Assembly (NCBI RefSeq): GCF_025753855.1
Contig: NZ_JAOWPT010000012.1
Coordinates: forward strand, 124,001-188,000
DNA length: 64,000 bases
Source: Mesorhizobium sp. ZC-5
GTDB lineage: Bacteria; Pseudomonadota; Alphaproteobacteria; Rhizobiales; Rhizobiaceae
Direction: 5' to 3'
This document shows, in pieces, positions 6,953-16,042 of this stretch (its first letter is position 1; each line of letters starts with the position of its first letter). A program made the position numbers and the translations under genes. Under the pieces are notes generated by a model that saw only the letters and a list, made by a program, of their open reading frames with translations, did not search any database and was not told the DNA's origin.

Positions 6953-8953
6953 TCAGTTGGCGCTTGCCACCGGAGCGACCAGCGAGGTGATCCGGCGGAT
7001 CGCGACGCGACGGTTCTGCGGCTCGCGGGCCTCCGTGTTGACCTTCAGGTACTGCTCGCCGTAGCCCTGCGGCGCAAGGTTTTCGGGCTGGATACCGAAA
7101 ACATTGGTCAACGCCTCGGCGACGGCTTCCGCGCGCTGGTCGGACAGCGCCAGATTGGCGTCGTCCGAGCCGACCGCGTCGGTGTGGCCTTCGATCAGGA
7201 AGGTTTCCGCCGGATTTTCCTTGAGCAGCTTCTCCATCGCGCCCGCGACACCTTCGAGCTTGGCGATTTCGCTTTCGGCGATCTCGGCAGAACCAAACGC
7301 GAAGTTGATGGTGTCGAGGTCGATGCGGCGGACCTTGTCGCGGATGCGCGCAGACCGCTTCACTTCGTCGATGGAATACAGGCGCTCAACCCGTTCCACC
7401 GGCGGTTGGTCGAGGAAGGTGTAATAGGCTTCCGGATCCTCGACACTTTCGGAATCCAGAATGTATTCCTCGACCGGGATGGTGAGTTGCATTGGCGGCA
7501 GATCGAGGCCGGGGTCGCGCCATTCGCCGTCGCGGTCGTATGTCTCCTCGTCGACATAGACGAGGATGATTTCGCGATCATCCGGGGCGATACGCGAGCG
7601 GCGGATGACGTCGCCATAACGGTTGCGGATGGTGATGACGCGCGTGCCGTCCTCACGCTCGATGACCTCGCGGGTCCTGCCGCGGGGCAGCTCCTCGTAA
7701 TAGACGTCACGGGCGCCGCGGGTCAGGCGCGGACGGTCGTTGCTCTGCACGATCACCTGATTGTTGATCTGGATGATGGTGCGGTCGCCGACCTCCTTGA
7801 CGATCTCGGCTTGTGCCGGCCGTTCGCGGACGAACTCTTCCGGCTTCACCTCGATGCGCTGGCCTTCTTCCGCCGTGACCGGCTGGATGTCAGCCGGCGT
7901 TAGGTCCTGCTGTGCTGCGCCGTCATCGGCAGGCGGCGCCGACGGTTCTGCCGGCTGGGCTGGCTGAGCCGGATCGGCCGGTTGCGCAGGGTCAGCCGGT
8001 TGTGCCGGCTGGGCGGGGTCAGCCGGTTGTGCCGGCTGGGCGGGGTCCGCCGGTTGTGCGGGATCCGCCGGAGCGGCGGGTTGAGCGGGCTGCTGGCCGT
8101 CCGCAGCCGGCGGCTGCTTCTGGCTGTCGAGCACGGGCGCCTGGCCCTCGGGAGCGGGTGTCGCGGGTGCTTCGCCCGTCGGCGCGGCCGGCTCCGCGCC
8201 GGGCTGCGCGGGTTCGGCACCAGGCTCGGCAGGCTGCGCGGGTTGCTCGCCCGACGGGTCGGGCGCCGCTTCAGCCGGTGGCTGTTCCGCCGGGGCCTCG
8301 GGGGTGGCCGGCGCCTGCTCGGCAGGTGCTTCCGGGGCAGGAGCCTGTTCAGCAGGTGCTTCGGGCGCCGGGGCAGGCTCGGCCTTCGGCTGTTCCGCAG
8401 GCGCTTCAGGATCAGGTGCCGGTGCCGGTTCAGCCTGGGCAGGCTCCTCCTTTGAAGCTTCAGGCTGCTTTTTCTTGCCGGGGGCGGGTTGTTCGGATTT
8501 CTGCTCCTTAGGTGCAGGTTCCTCCGCCGGCGCCTGTTCAGCCGGAGCTTCCGGAGCCGGTTCGGCCGGCTGCTCGGCTTGCGGCTCAGGCGCGGCTTCC
8601 GCCGGCGCTTCAGGTGCGGGTGCAGGCTCCGGTTCCGGTTCGGGTGCCGCCTCAGGTTCAGGCTCGGGCTGCGGCGCCGGTTCGGGCTCGGGCGCCGGTT
8701 CTTCGGCTGCCGGCGGCGCTTCCTCCGCAGGGGCCGCATTTTCCTTTTGAGGCTTTTTCTTCTTCAGCAGTTCTTCTTCAGAGCCTCCGCCTTCGGCGCC
8801 TCCTTCTTCAGCCTGGGCGAGTACATAAGGTTTTGCGATATCGGCCTGGTGCGCGGGCGATGCTGTCGCTCCAAATGCGAATGCCGCCAGCGGCGTTGAC
8901 GCCATCAGCAGGCCAAGTGCGGTGCCTGCCAGGATTCCGGGTTGGCGTTTCAT
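6953..8953 (-). CDS. OmpA-domain outer membrane/periplasmic protein with long Pro-Ala-Glu region
   Basis: 666 residues from ATG 8953, with AGGAGA upstream. A signal peptide (MKRQPGILAGTALGLLMAST..AFA) is followed from about residue 55 to 345 by very biased sequence, first Glu/Pro/Ala, then tandem QPADPAQPAQPA units. A middle domain (about 345-540, with RGARDVYYEELPRGRTREVI) is followed by an OmpA C-terminal domain (about 545-660) with FLIEGHTDAVGSDDANLALS, DQRAEAV and EPQNRRVAIRR, the residues that bind diaminopimelate in peptidoglycan. It probably anchors the envelope to the cell wall, with the low-complexity part spanning the periplasm. It is monocistronic with its own terminator. An in-frame extension to 9385 has no protein character. 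Confidence 0.85.
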   Translation of the reverse strand: MKRQPGILAGTALGLLMASTPLAAFAFGATASPAHQADIAKPYVLAQAEEGGAEGGGSEEELLKKKKPQKENAAPAEEAPPAAEEPAPEPEPAPQPEPEPEAAPEPEPEPAPAPEAPAEAAPEPQAEQPAEPAPEAPAEQAPAEEPAPKEQKSEQPAPGKKKQPEASKEEPAQAEPAPAPDPEAPAEQPKAEPAPAPEAPAEQAPAPEAPAEQAPATPEAPAEQPPAEAAPDPSGEQPAQPAEPGAEPAQPGAEPAAPTGEAPATPAPEGQAPVLDSQKQPPAADGQQPAQPAAPADPAQPADPAQPAQPADPAQPAQPADPAQPADPAQPAQPAEPSAPPADDGAAQQDLTPADIQPVTAEEGQRIEVKPEEFVRERPAQAEIVKEVGDRTIIQINNQVIVQSNDRPRLTRGARDVYYEELPRGRTREVIEREDGTRVITIRNRYGDVIRRSRIAPDDREIILVYVDEETYDRDGEWRDPGLDLPPMQLTIPVEEYILDSESVEDPEAYYTFLDQPPVERVERLYSIDEVKRSARIRDKVRRIDLDTINFAFGSAEIAESEIAKLEGVAGAMEKLLKENPAETFLIEGHTDAVGSDDANLALSDQRAEAVAEALTNVFGIQPENLAPQGYGEQYLKVNTEAREPQNRRVAIRRITSLVAPVASAN

Positions 8954-9156
8954 ATGAAATCTCTCCTGTCGTTCCGTCCCATCGCTGGCCAAACACCCAA
9001 CATGCCAATTGGTTCCTGTGCGGGCGGCATTCGGGTTTTTGCTGGGCGATTGACCGTCCGCGAGAAGGCGCCAACATGGCGAAACCAAGGTTTTGACGGC
9101 AGCCGGCGGACTTGACGGGACTTGACCTCGCCGGCGCGCCGGCTCACACCACCGCC

Positions 9157-9603
9157 ATGGAAAATCGGTTCTGGAAAACCAAGCCGCTGGAGGCGATGAG
9201 CCGGCCGGAGTGGGAATCGCTGTGTGACGGATGCGGCAAATGCTGCATGGCCAAGCTCGAGGACGAGGACACCGGCGAAATCTACTGGACGACGGTCGGC
9301 TGCCGGCTGTTCGATGCCGGCACCTGCCGTTGTAGCGACTACGCGCATCGGCTGGCCAAGGTGGCGGATTGCGTGAAACTGACACCGGCGAATGTGCGCA
9401 CCATCAGCTGGCTGCCGGCAAGTTGTGCCTACCGGCTGGTCGCCGAGGGAAAGGACCTCTACTGGTGGCATCCGCTGGTCTCGGGCAGCGCCGACACAGT
9501 GCATGAGGCCGGCATTTCCGTGCGTGGCCGCGTGACGGCCTCGGAAACCGACCTTTCAGCGCCCGAGGAATATTTCGATCACATGGTCGAAGAAGAGCTG
9601 TAG
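9157..9603 (+). CDS. YcgN/UPF0260 family cysteine-cluster protein
   Basis: 148 residues from ATG 9157. It starts [20 protein letters not shown] and carries the cysteine motif CDGCGKCC at about residues 23-30, then VGCRLFD and [11 protein letters not shown], then PASCAYR. This is the YcgN/UPF0260 arrangement, a member of the wider zinc- or iron-binding CxxCxxCC group. The role is unknown. It is transcribed divergently from the OmpA-domain gene. The in-frame upstream extension is not needed, because homologous proteins begin near this methionine. Confidence 0.85.
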   Translation: MENRFWKTKPLEAMSRPEWESLCDGCGKCCMAKLEDEDTGEIYWTTVGCRLFDAGTCRCSDYAHRLAKVADCVKLTPANVRTISWLPASCAYRLVAEGKDLYWWHPLVSGSADTVHEAGISVRGRVTASETDLSAPEEYFDHMVEEEL

Positions 9604-9770
9604 TGGCCTTATCGATTGTTCTGATTCTTAGAAAAATCAATATATCTCAAAGTGTTGCCATGTGAATGCAGGATGAACGGGTAGTTCGCATCCGGTTCAG
9701 CTTGCCGCATGCATTCTCTCCCCATCGCTTCGGCGAACAGGTCGACAATCCTCGAACATTGGAGAGAATC

Positions 9771-10139
9771 ATGTTCAGCAAATTCAAAGCCGCAGCCGTT
9801 TCGGCTCTTATCGGCATTACGGCCCTCACCGCGGTTCCGGCCACCGCTCAGGAAAGCGGTATCTATCTCAAATTCGGCGGCCAGGGCGACGTTTACTCCG
9901 GCGGCTACAGCAGCGTCCAGTATCGCGAGGGTCGCCGTCACTACAACCGCGACCGCCATGACCGTTGGGATCGCCGCTGCACGCCGGGCCGTGCCCTCAA
10001 CAAGGCGGAACGCATGGGCGTGCGCCGCGCTCGCGTTGCCGACGTCAGCCGCCGCACCATCACCGTGGTCGGCCGCTCCTATCGTGGCCGCGCCGTGGTG
10101 ACCTTCGCGCGTGCGCCGCGCTGCCCGGTCATCGGCTGA
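9771..10139 (+). CDS. Small secreted basic protein
   Basis: 122 residues from ATG 9771, with GGAGAGAATC directly upstream. A signal peptide (about 1-28, MFSKFKAAAVSALIGITALT..AQE) precedes a short, His/Arg/Tyr-rich stretch (EGRRHYNRDRHDRWDRRC) and a C-terminal part with CTPGRALNKAERMGVRRARV and ARAPRCPVIG. Two cysteines could form a disulfide in the periplasm. I recall similar small envelope proteins in rhizobia, without a known function. A strong terminator follows. Confidence 0.75.
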   Translation: MFSKFKAAAVSALIGITALTAVPATAQESGIYLKFGGQGDVYSGGYSSVQYREGRRHYNRDRHDRWDRRCTPGRALNKAERMGVRRARVADVSRRTITVVGRSYRGRAVVTFARAPRCPVIG

Positions 10140-10171
10140 CATCGCGACTGGACATCGACATTCGCGATAGA

Positions 10172-10215
10172 AACAAAAGAAGCCCGGAGGGTCACCCTTC
10201 CGGGCTTCTTTTTGT
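10172..10215. terminator. Bidirectional rho-independent terminator
   Basis: AGAAGCCCGGA pairs with TTCCGGGCTTCT around the loop GGGTCACCC, flanked by AAACAAA on the left and TTTTTG on the right. It serves the + gene ending at 10139 and the - gene ending at 10231, which converge here. Confidence 0.85.
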
Positions 10216-10230
10216 GCGATCGACTGGTGG

Positions 10231-10941
10231 TCAGTTCAGTTCGAACGTGACGTTGACCTGAACACGGTAGGCATTCTCACCGGCCTGGATCGGAACCGAA
10301 TCGGCGGCAGCGCGGGCGGCGAATTTCTGCAGCATCGGTATCGGCGGCTGGACAGGAGAGGTTTCGGAGATCTCCAGTACCCTGCCGAGCTTGACGCCGG
10401 CGGCCTCGGTCAATGTCGTCGCCCTGGCAATGGCATCGGCGACCGCCTTCTTGCGCGCCTCGGTCATCACCTTGGACGGATCGTCATTGGTGAAGGTGAC
10501 TCCGCCACCCTGGTTGACCCCCAGGCTGACCGTCTTGTCGAGGATTTCGCCGGTCTTGGCTAGGTCGCGCACGCGCACCGACAGCGTGTTGGTGACCTGG
10601 TGGGCGACCAGTCTGCCTTCCTGTGTGCCGTCCGGCTTGGGCGTGAAGTCGTAGCGCGGGGAAATCTGCACGCCGGCGGTCTGCAGGTCGCGTTCGGCGA
10701 CGCCCAATGCCTGCAGCGCCGAGATGACGGCGGCCATGGCGTCGTTGTTGGCAGTCAGCGCCTCGCGCGCCGTGGCGGCCTCGCGCATAACGCTAAGCGA
10801 CAGAAGGGCCATGTCGGGCGCGATGGTGCTTTCGCCCTCCCCGGTCACGACGATGCGCGGCGGCGGCTGGTCCGCGGCGGCGGCAACCGCGGGGGTGGCG
10901 AGCGCCAGCGCCAGCGTCAAAGGCAGGAAATTTCGTCTCAT
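10231..10941 (-). CDS. SIMPL-domain (DUF541) periplasmic protein
   Basis: 236 residues with an N-terminal signal peptide (MRRNFLPLTLALALATPAVAAAA). The body begins PPRIVVTGEGESTIAPDMALLS, a hallmark of DUF541/SIMPL, and continues with VRDLAKTGEILDKTVSLGVN, ARKKAVADAIARA and the C-terminal YRVQVNVTFEL. The family is linked to oxidative stress and envelope functions in some bacteria, but no fixed activity is known. It is monocistronic and ends at a shared terminator. Confidence 0.85.
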   Translation of the reverse strand: MRRNFLPLTLALALATPAVAAAADQPPPRIVVTGEGESTIAPDMALLSLSVMREAATAREALTANNDAMAAVISALQALGVAERDLQTAGVQISPRYDFTPKPDGTQEGRLVAHQVTNTLSVRVRDLAKTGEILDKTVSLGVNQGGGVTFTNDDPSKVMTEARKKAVADAIARATTLTEAAGVKLGRVLEISETSPVQPPIPMLQKFAARAAADSVPIQAGENAYRVQVNVTFELN

Positions 10942-11055
10942 GTCATTCTCCGTTTCGGAAGGCCCTTACGGCATCGTCGTTACGGCGACATTATGTGGCG
11001 ATTGCGGCGCGGCGTCTTGTGCGGCATCAAAAAAGAAACTAATCCAGCCGGCGTG

Positions 11056-11131
11056 GGGCCTGTAGCTCAATGGTTAGAGCCGGCGGCTCATAACCGCTTG
11101 GTTGGGGGTTCGAGTCCCTCCGGGCCCACCA
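11056..11131 (+). tRNA. tRNA-Ile2 (anticodon CAU)
   Basis: 76 bases including encoded CCA. The acceptor stem GGGCCTG pairs with CGGGCCC. The anticodon arm GGCGG-CTCATAA-CCGCT carries CAT, and the T arm is GGGGG-TTCGAGT-CCCTC. The anticodon stem-loop CTCATAACCGCTTGGTT closely follows the minor isoleucine tRNA whose C34 is modified to lysidine, rather than methionine tRNAs. Its 3' end (11117-11131) plus one base forms the left end of a probable genomic island. Confidence 0.9.
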
Positions 11132-11132
11132 T
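11117..11132. repeat. Left attachment-site repeat (tRNA 3' end)
   Basis: CCTCCGGGCCCACCAT covers the end of the T arm, the acceptor strand and CCA. The same 16 bases occur at 39973-39988 in direct orientation. Tyrosine recombinases of islands commonly recombine at the 3' end of tRNA genes, restoring the gene and leaving such a direct repeat. Confidence 0.65.
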
Positions 11133-11579
11133 CCACATGCTTACCGTGAGTTGCCAAATTAATTTTGCCGCGCGCCACAATTCGATTTGACGCGGGTGCA
11201 AGTAGAGCATGCTCGAAGTCTCTGGTTTCTAAAGAAATTTCCGTGGGGCTCTCCCGCCATATTTCGTGTTAAGCCTCAATTTCGCTATATAAAAGACCGG
11301 ATCGCCGCCTGTTACAAATCACCTGAATCAAAGTGCACCTCGTACTGTTATAGAGACCGACAGATCTCTATTTTTTGAGTAGAATCTCAATTCAAATGCG
11401 TAAAAATTCGCCGCATCCAACGCACACTACGCATTTTCTGCGGCCATCGCCGGATGCCAACTGCCTGATACGAATCGCTAATATGAACTCCGGCTTAGAA
11501 CCGCAACTTTCCAGCTTAGCGTCGTCATTTCCCTAGGAGGCGTAACGCTTCGACTTGCCGGAACGACCAGAGCCGACGC
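11133..11579. other. AT-richer non-coding stretch inside the island
   Basis: No frame here reads like a protein. The base composition is visibly lower in GC than the chromosome to the left, as expected for transferred DNA just inside a tRNA-bound island. An integrase gene would be expected in this position but is not present. Confidence 0.5.
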
Positions 11580-11843
11580 TCAGAACCTCAAATTGCCCTG
11601 CTGAATGAGGTCCCTGCGGATCCGAAGCCCCGGACCTGATACTCCGTCATCCGGGGTGAAGGTAATGCCCTTCTTCTCGAAAAAGTCCTGTAGGCGCCGA
11701 CGCGTCTCGACGGTAACCGTCTCGTCGTTGCGTTCGATGCGCAGGATTGTCCGCTGGCCCACTCCGGAGAGCTTAGCCAGCTCCCGTTGACCGATGTTGA
11801 GCGCAACACGAGCAGCCCGCAAAAGTTCATTGGGAACATCCAT
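11580..11843 (-). CDS. XRE-family helix-turn-helix regulator
   Basis: 87 residues from ATG 11843. The helix-turn-helix lies at about residues 6-60: LLRAARVALNIGQRELAKLS, then GVGQRTILRIERNDETVTVE. The C-terminal FFEKKGITFTPDDG is typical of small phage- or island-borne repressors. It has no partner toxin next to it. Upstream repeats with the CTAGCGGT word (11852-11902) are candidate operators. Confidence 0.85.
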   Translation of the reverse strand: MDVPNELLRAARVALNIGQRELAKLSGVGQRTILRIERNDETVTVETRRRLQDFFEKKGITFTPDDGVSGPGLRIRRDLIQQGNLRF

Positions 11844-11851
11844 ATCCCATT

Positions 11852-11902
11852 CCTAGCGGTCACCTAGTCTGCACTCTAGATGGCTAGCGGTAATCCCTAG
11901 CC
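11852..11902. promoter_or_regulatory. Candidate operator upstream of the XRE regulator
   Basis: The word CCTAGCGGT (11852-11860) recurs as GGCTAGCGGT (11882-11891), and GGCTAG (11882-11887) forms an inverted repeat with CTAGCC (11897-11902). The repeats begin 9 bases upstream of the regulator start, a position fit for autorepression. This is inference from position and symmetry only. Confidence 0.4.
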
Positions 11903-12002
11903 AAATTCGTGACCATGTAGTGCCGTGAACCCTGCACAGCGATCATGCGTGGCGTCAGCGACGCCGTAATCGACGCCGTGGACGCCGACGCTGCGACGCC
12001 GT

Positions 12003-12419
12003 ATGTCTGTCCCGCTGATTCCAGCGAATCACAAGGATCCGAATGAAACGGATCCTTGGACAGACGGAGACTTGCTGATGCTGCTGTTCAACCAGCGTAA
12101 CGAACCCAGTGCCGAGCTCGCCCGCGAGATGGCGCGCCTAGCCGCGCTGTTCGCCGATATGGAAAGCATTCATCGCGGCCTGCCGCCGGAAGTCATGGCC
12201 GGCGACGATGCTCCGGTTCTCGATCGGTGGGTCCTCGCCAAGAGGGGGGTGCCCTGCCTCGCCGGACTGTCGACCGGCCATTCGACGCTTGTCGGTGAGA
12301 ACCGCCTGATCAGCACGTCGGAGCTGTGGCTGCTGTCGAAGGACCGTAGCTGGGCGCGAACGCTGTCGCGCTGGTATCGGCTCGGCCGCCTTGCCGAAAA
12401 CCCCGGCCTGAATGCCTGA
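12003..12419 (+). CDS. DUF6634-like small hypothetical protein
   Basis: 138 residues. The second half has the shape I recall for DUF6634 proteins of rhizobial mobile DNA: APVLDRWVLAKRGVPCLAGL, then TGHSTLVGENRLISTSELWL and SWARTLSRWYRLGR. The first half is acidic and helical. No catalytic motif is visible. It is followed 73 bases later by a gene that usually encodes a large ATPase in such pairs, here truncated. Function unknown. Confidence 0.6.
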   Translation: MSVPLIPANHKDPNETDPWTDGDLLMLLFNQRNEPSAELAREMARLAALFADMESIHRGLPPEVMAGDDAPVLDRWVLAKRGVPCLAGLSTGHSTLVGENRLISTSELWLLSKDRSWARTLSRWYRLGRLAENPGLNA

Positions 12420-12492
12420 GGGTTGGCCATGATCTCCAAGGATTCGCAAGAGCGTCATTTCAGCCGTCGCCTGAGAGGAGCTGCTGCGCGGC

Positions 12493-13299
12493 ATGAACTT
12501 CTTCCAGAACAATCTCGACGAGGACATCCGGGAATATGCCGAGCGCCTGTCACGGCGGATCAGGAAGCGCGGCGATCTCGCGCTTGCATCGCTCGCCGCC
12601 GCCCTGGAGGAACTGACCGTCGAGCAGAGCGAAGACGGCGTTCAGTCGCTGGTCCAGTGCCTCGATGGCGTGGAGGAGGTAAACGGTGTGCCCGTCGAGA
12701 CCTGCCGGCTGCGGTGCCAGTACTATTTCGCCTCCTTCGGCGATCCGGATGCTGCGGCATCGATCGCGGGCGAAGCTGCAACGGTCGCGCTGCGGGACAT
12801 CAACGAACGAGATGGCCTGCGCATGGTCGGGCGCGCGCTCGGTTTGGCGGTGATGTCGCGCACTCTCGAACACACGAGCAAGGTCGATGGCCTTTATACA
12901 CCGCGTCGATCGGTGTTCCGCATGCTGCATGGCTACGAACGCGATTTCGAGGCTGCAATCCAGCGCGCAGTGAGAAAGAGGGAACAGGAGGAGAAAGAAG
13001 CTTCCGCCGTCGATGACCCGGCAGTCGTGGAAGACAAGGCAGCGGGCGGCAGCGCCGATATGGATGGATCGGTGGTCGTGTTCACCTCCATTGGCAACAA
13101 CACCACCTCGGAAGGCAAGCGCGTCGAGAAAGAATTCGAGAAGATCGTGCAGCGCCGCCTGACGCTACCCATTGCGCCAGACCTTACACTTCCTTGGCCC
13201 GACAAGATACTACACCGCGGATACCCATTTTTCGCATGCGCGCATGCTGTCGCCGACAGCATGCAACCGCCCGTTTGCCGACATCCGCGACATGGATGA
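12493..13299 (+). pseudogene. N-terminal part of a large (AAA/Lon-like?) protein, truncated
   Basis: An open frame of 268 residues from ATG 12493. Residues about 1-230 have normal protein character, with MNFFQNNLDEDIREYAERLS, a charged linker (about 165-195) and VVVFTSIGNNTTSEGKRVEKEF, a stretch I recall in front of the ATPase domain of rhizobial AAA/Lon-like proteins. No Walker motif follows. From about 13190 the DNA instead encodes a metallophosphoesterase in another frame, so the last 35 or so residues are out-of-frame translation of that gene. I infer a deletion or recombination joint near 13185-13195. The family assignment is from memory and moderate. Confidence 0.5.
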
Positions 13300-13753
13300 A
13301 TTCCTGATCCGCGCCTGGAACGCCATCGTGAAACCGGATGACGTAGTTTATCATCTCGGGGATTTTTCCATGGGCCTGCACGACGGCGACCGCGTGCGCG
13401 GAATCTTCTCGCGCCTCATGGGCCGTAGGAACTTGATCCTCGGCAACCACGACTATCAGCGGCAGAACAGGATTCACCCGGTCATCACTTCGCTCGAGTG
13501 GGATCAGCCGCCGACGCAGCAGCTGGAAGTCACCGATGAGGGCGAGCGTATTTTCCTCTGTCACTACCCATGCCGGACGTGGCCTGGAATCCTGAAAGGG
13601 AGCTGGCATTTCTACGGCCATGCTCATGGTGAGATGCCCAACTATCACCGCTCCCGGGATGTCGGGGTCGACTGTCCGGACACAGGTTTCGGACCACGTA
13701 CGTTCAAGCAGCTGACGCGCCAGATGAAGACGGCAAAGGGTGCCTGTGAATAG
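13172..13753 (+). CDS. Metallophosphoesterase
   Basis: 193 residues from a possible TTG at 13172; the natural start may have been lost at the upstream joint, since family members begin close to YYTADTHFSHARML. Metal-binding blocks are clear: DTHFSH (about 17-22), HLGDF (about 63-67), GNHD (about 90-93) and the C-terminal YGHAHG. This is the calcineurin-like phosphoesterase fold used for nucleotide or nucleic-acid phosphates. It overlaps the broken gene before it. The downstream 430 bases lack a gene. Confidence 0.75.
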   Translation: MRQTLHFLGPTRYYTADTHFSHARMLSPTACNRPFADIRDMDEFLIRAWNAIVKPDDVVYHLGDFSMGLHDGDRVRGIFSRLMGRRNLILGNHDYQRQNRIHPVITSLEWDQPPTQQLEVTDEGERIFLCHYPCRTWPGILKGSWHFYGHAHGEMPNYHRSRDVGVDCPDTGFGPRTFKQLTRQMKTAKGACE

Positions 13754-14187
13754 CCCACTCGGGAATTGCGGGAATGAGTCCTTCGCCAAATGCGAAGTTT
13801 GACCCCATTCAAGACCTTCATTCTCGGCGTTGCGAATGGCAGCAACGCGCCCCCATCTCAGCTGTTTCGGTCAGCTTTGCCACCGCCGGAATGCGGACGT
13901 TAGCGGCGACCACGCTGGAGGCCTCGGTCGCGCTACAACCGGAGAGTCTTGAGCGCTTGAAGCGGGCATTCGAGCTATTGCCGAGTCGACGCTCGTGCGC
14001 ATTTTTTGCCTGAAGCGATGTGGGTGAACCACTTCGACAAAGAACACAGCCCCATGGAGTCGGTGTCGCCGGGCGACCCCAGGTTTATTCTCGGTGCTGA
14101 GCATCGCGATGTCATTTCGCTCGCGCCCCGCAACTGCTATCTTGAAGATGTGAATGGCAATCCGCGAAGTGCTCTGCACCTGAGGCT
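13754..14187. other. Non-coding stretch between island genes
   Basis: No convincing gene. Short frames exist on both strands, but none has a recognisable domain or a good ribosome site. The stretch may hold decayed sequence. Confidence 0.4.
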
Positions 14188-15987
14188 ATGACGGACGATC
14201 CCTCCAGGACGGTGTTGTTTGAGGTTTGGCTGGTTGGAGCCCTCCTCCTATTTTCGGCACTTGGAGCGAACGCGACGGATGCAAAGCGCGTCCTTTTGCT
14301 GCACTCGTTCGGCCGAGATTTTGCGCCCTTCAGCGAGATGACCAAGAGCTTTCATGCGGCGCTGGTGAAGCGCTCGCCGGAGCCGCTTGATTTTTATGAG
14401 GCGTCGATTTTTACAGCTCGGTTTCAGAAGCCCGAGAGCGACGATTCGCTGGTCAAATATCTGCAGGATCTCTTTTCCGGGCGCAGGCCGGATTTGATCG
14501 TCGCTCAAGGTGGGCCTGCCGCGGCCTTCGTCGAGAAATATCGGAAAGAGCTGTTTTCCGACACACCCGTGGTGATATCGGGGGTGGATTCGCGGCTCAT
14601 GCCCGATGCAGGCCTCACAGCCAACGACACCTACATCGGGGTCAAGCTCGATCTTCCGGCCTTCGTCGAGAACATTCTGCGCGTGCGGCCCGAGACGACA
14701 AACATAGCGGTCGTCGTCGGCAATTCTCCCAACGAGCAATTCTGGGCCCGTGAATTGCGCAGCGAGTTTCAACCGTTTGCCGATCGCGTGAAATTCGAAT
14801 GGCTTGATGAATTGTCGCTCGACGACATGCTGGGCCGGGTCGCCGACCTGCCGCCGCGATCCGCTGTCCTCTATTTCATGCTGGCGGTCGATGGAACGGG
14901 CGCCGTCCACCCGCTGGATGTCACCTTCAGCCGACTGCGCGAGGTCGCTACCGTTCCGGTTTTTGGCTATGCCGACTATCATCTGGGGCAAGGCGACGGC
15001 GAGACCCATCCCTTCCTGTCGCCGAATGACGAGTTCGCGAATTTCGAGAGGTGGGACAAGGGCAACCTCGACCTGACGGTATTGAAGACGCCCGATATGC
15101 TGGAGTTCGAATATGCGCGCTCGGCGTTGAAGAACGGCCTCAAGCTCGAGGCCAAGCTCGGCGTCAACCCCTACAAGTTCGGCATGGTCGGCTCGACCGA
15201 TGCGCACACCGGCCTGTCTGCCGTCGACGAGGACAACTTCTTCGGCAAGACATCAAGCAGCGAGCCGGGGCCGGACCGCGCCACGCACCCGTTCGTCAAG
15301 GCCGAGAAGGCAACCATCATGGGCTGGGAGCAGACCGCTTCCGGCTATGCCGGCGTCTGGGCGACGGAGAACACGCGCGAGGCGATCTTTGACGCAATGG
15401 AGCGCAAGGAAACCTATGCCACTACGGGCCGGCGAATGCTGGTCCGCTTCTTCGGCGGCTTCGACTTCACAGCAGACGACGCCAATTCGAGGAGCCCGGC
15501 CATAGCCGGCTACAGCAAAGGCGTGCCGATGGGCGGCGACCTGACCAATGCGCCCGCAGGCAAGGCGCCAACATTCCTCGTCGCCGCGCTGAAGGATCCG
15601 ATCGGCGCCAACCTCGACCGTTACCAGATCGTCAAGGGCTGGCTCGATGCTTCGGGCGAAGTGCACGAGCAGGTCTACGACGTTGCCTGGGCAGGCGACC
15701 GCAAACCCGGCGCCGATCGAAAGCTGCCGCCGGTCGGCGACACGGTCGATATCGCCAACGCTACATGGACTAATACAATCGGCGCTCCGGAACTGATCGC
15801 TGTCTGGACCGATCCCGAGTTCGACCCCGCGCAGCGAGCCTTCTACTATGGTCGCGTCATCGAGATTCCGACGCCACGCTGGACCGCCTACGATGCCAAG
15901 TATTTCGGCATCACGATGCCGCCGGAAGCCACAATGACAACCACGGAGCGCGCCTACACGTCGCCGATCTGGTACACGCCAAAGTGA
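14188..15987 (+). CDS. Chimeric protein: periplasmic sensor domain fused to DUF3604 C-terminal half
   Basis: 599 residues in one open frame. After a hydrophobic leader (about 8-30), residues 31-268 match the ABC-substrate-binding-like sensor part seen at the N-terminus of rhizobial hybrid histidine kinases: [54 protein letters not shown] and [14 protein letters not shown]. From about residue 269 (near base 14995) the sequence becomes the C-terminal half of DUF3604 proteins: [55 protein letters not shown] and [11 protein letters not shown]. The kinase and the DUF3604 N-terminus are both absent. It looks like a recombination joint that happens to preserve the frame. Activity is uncertain. Confidence 0.75.
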   Translation: MTDDPSRTVLFEVWLVGALLLFSALGANATDAKRVLLLHSFGRDFAPFSEMTKSFHAALVKRSPEPLDFYEASIFTARFQKPESDDSLVKYLQDLFSGRRPDLIVAQGGPAAAFVEKYRKELFSDTPVVISGVDSRLMPDAGLTANDTYIGVKLDLPAFVENILRVRPETTNIAVVVGNSPNEQFWARELRSEFQPFADRVKFEWLDELSLDDMLGRVADLPPRSAVLYFMLAVDGTGAVHPLDVTFSRLREVATVPVFGYADYHLGQGDGETHPFLSPNDEFANFERWDKGNLDLTVLKTPDMLEFEYARSALKNGLKLEAKLGVNPYKFGMVGSTDAHTGLSAVDEDNFFGKTSSSEPGPDRATHPFVKAEKATIMGWEQTASGYAGVWATENTREAIFDAMERKETYATTGRRMLVRFFGGFDFTADDANSRSPAIAGYSKGVPMGGDLTNAPAGKAPTFLVAALKDPIGANLDRYQIVKGWLDASGEVHEQVYDVAWAGDRKPGADRKLPPVGDTVDIANATWTNTIGAPELIAVWTDPEFDPAQRAFYYGRVIEIPTPRWTAYDAKYFGITMPPEATMTTTERAYTSPIWYTPK

Positions 15988-16042
15988 GGATGAGGAACAT
16001 GCGCAAATCACCGAGGCCGTATTTGGGCAAAAAGGTACAACA

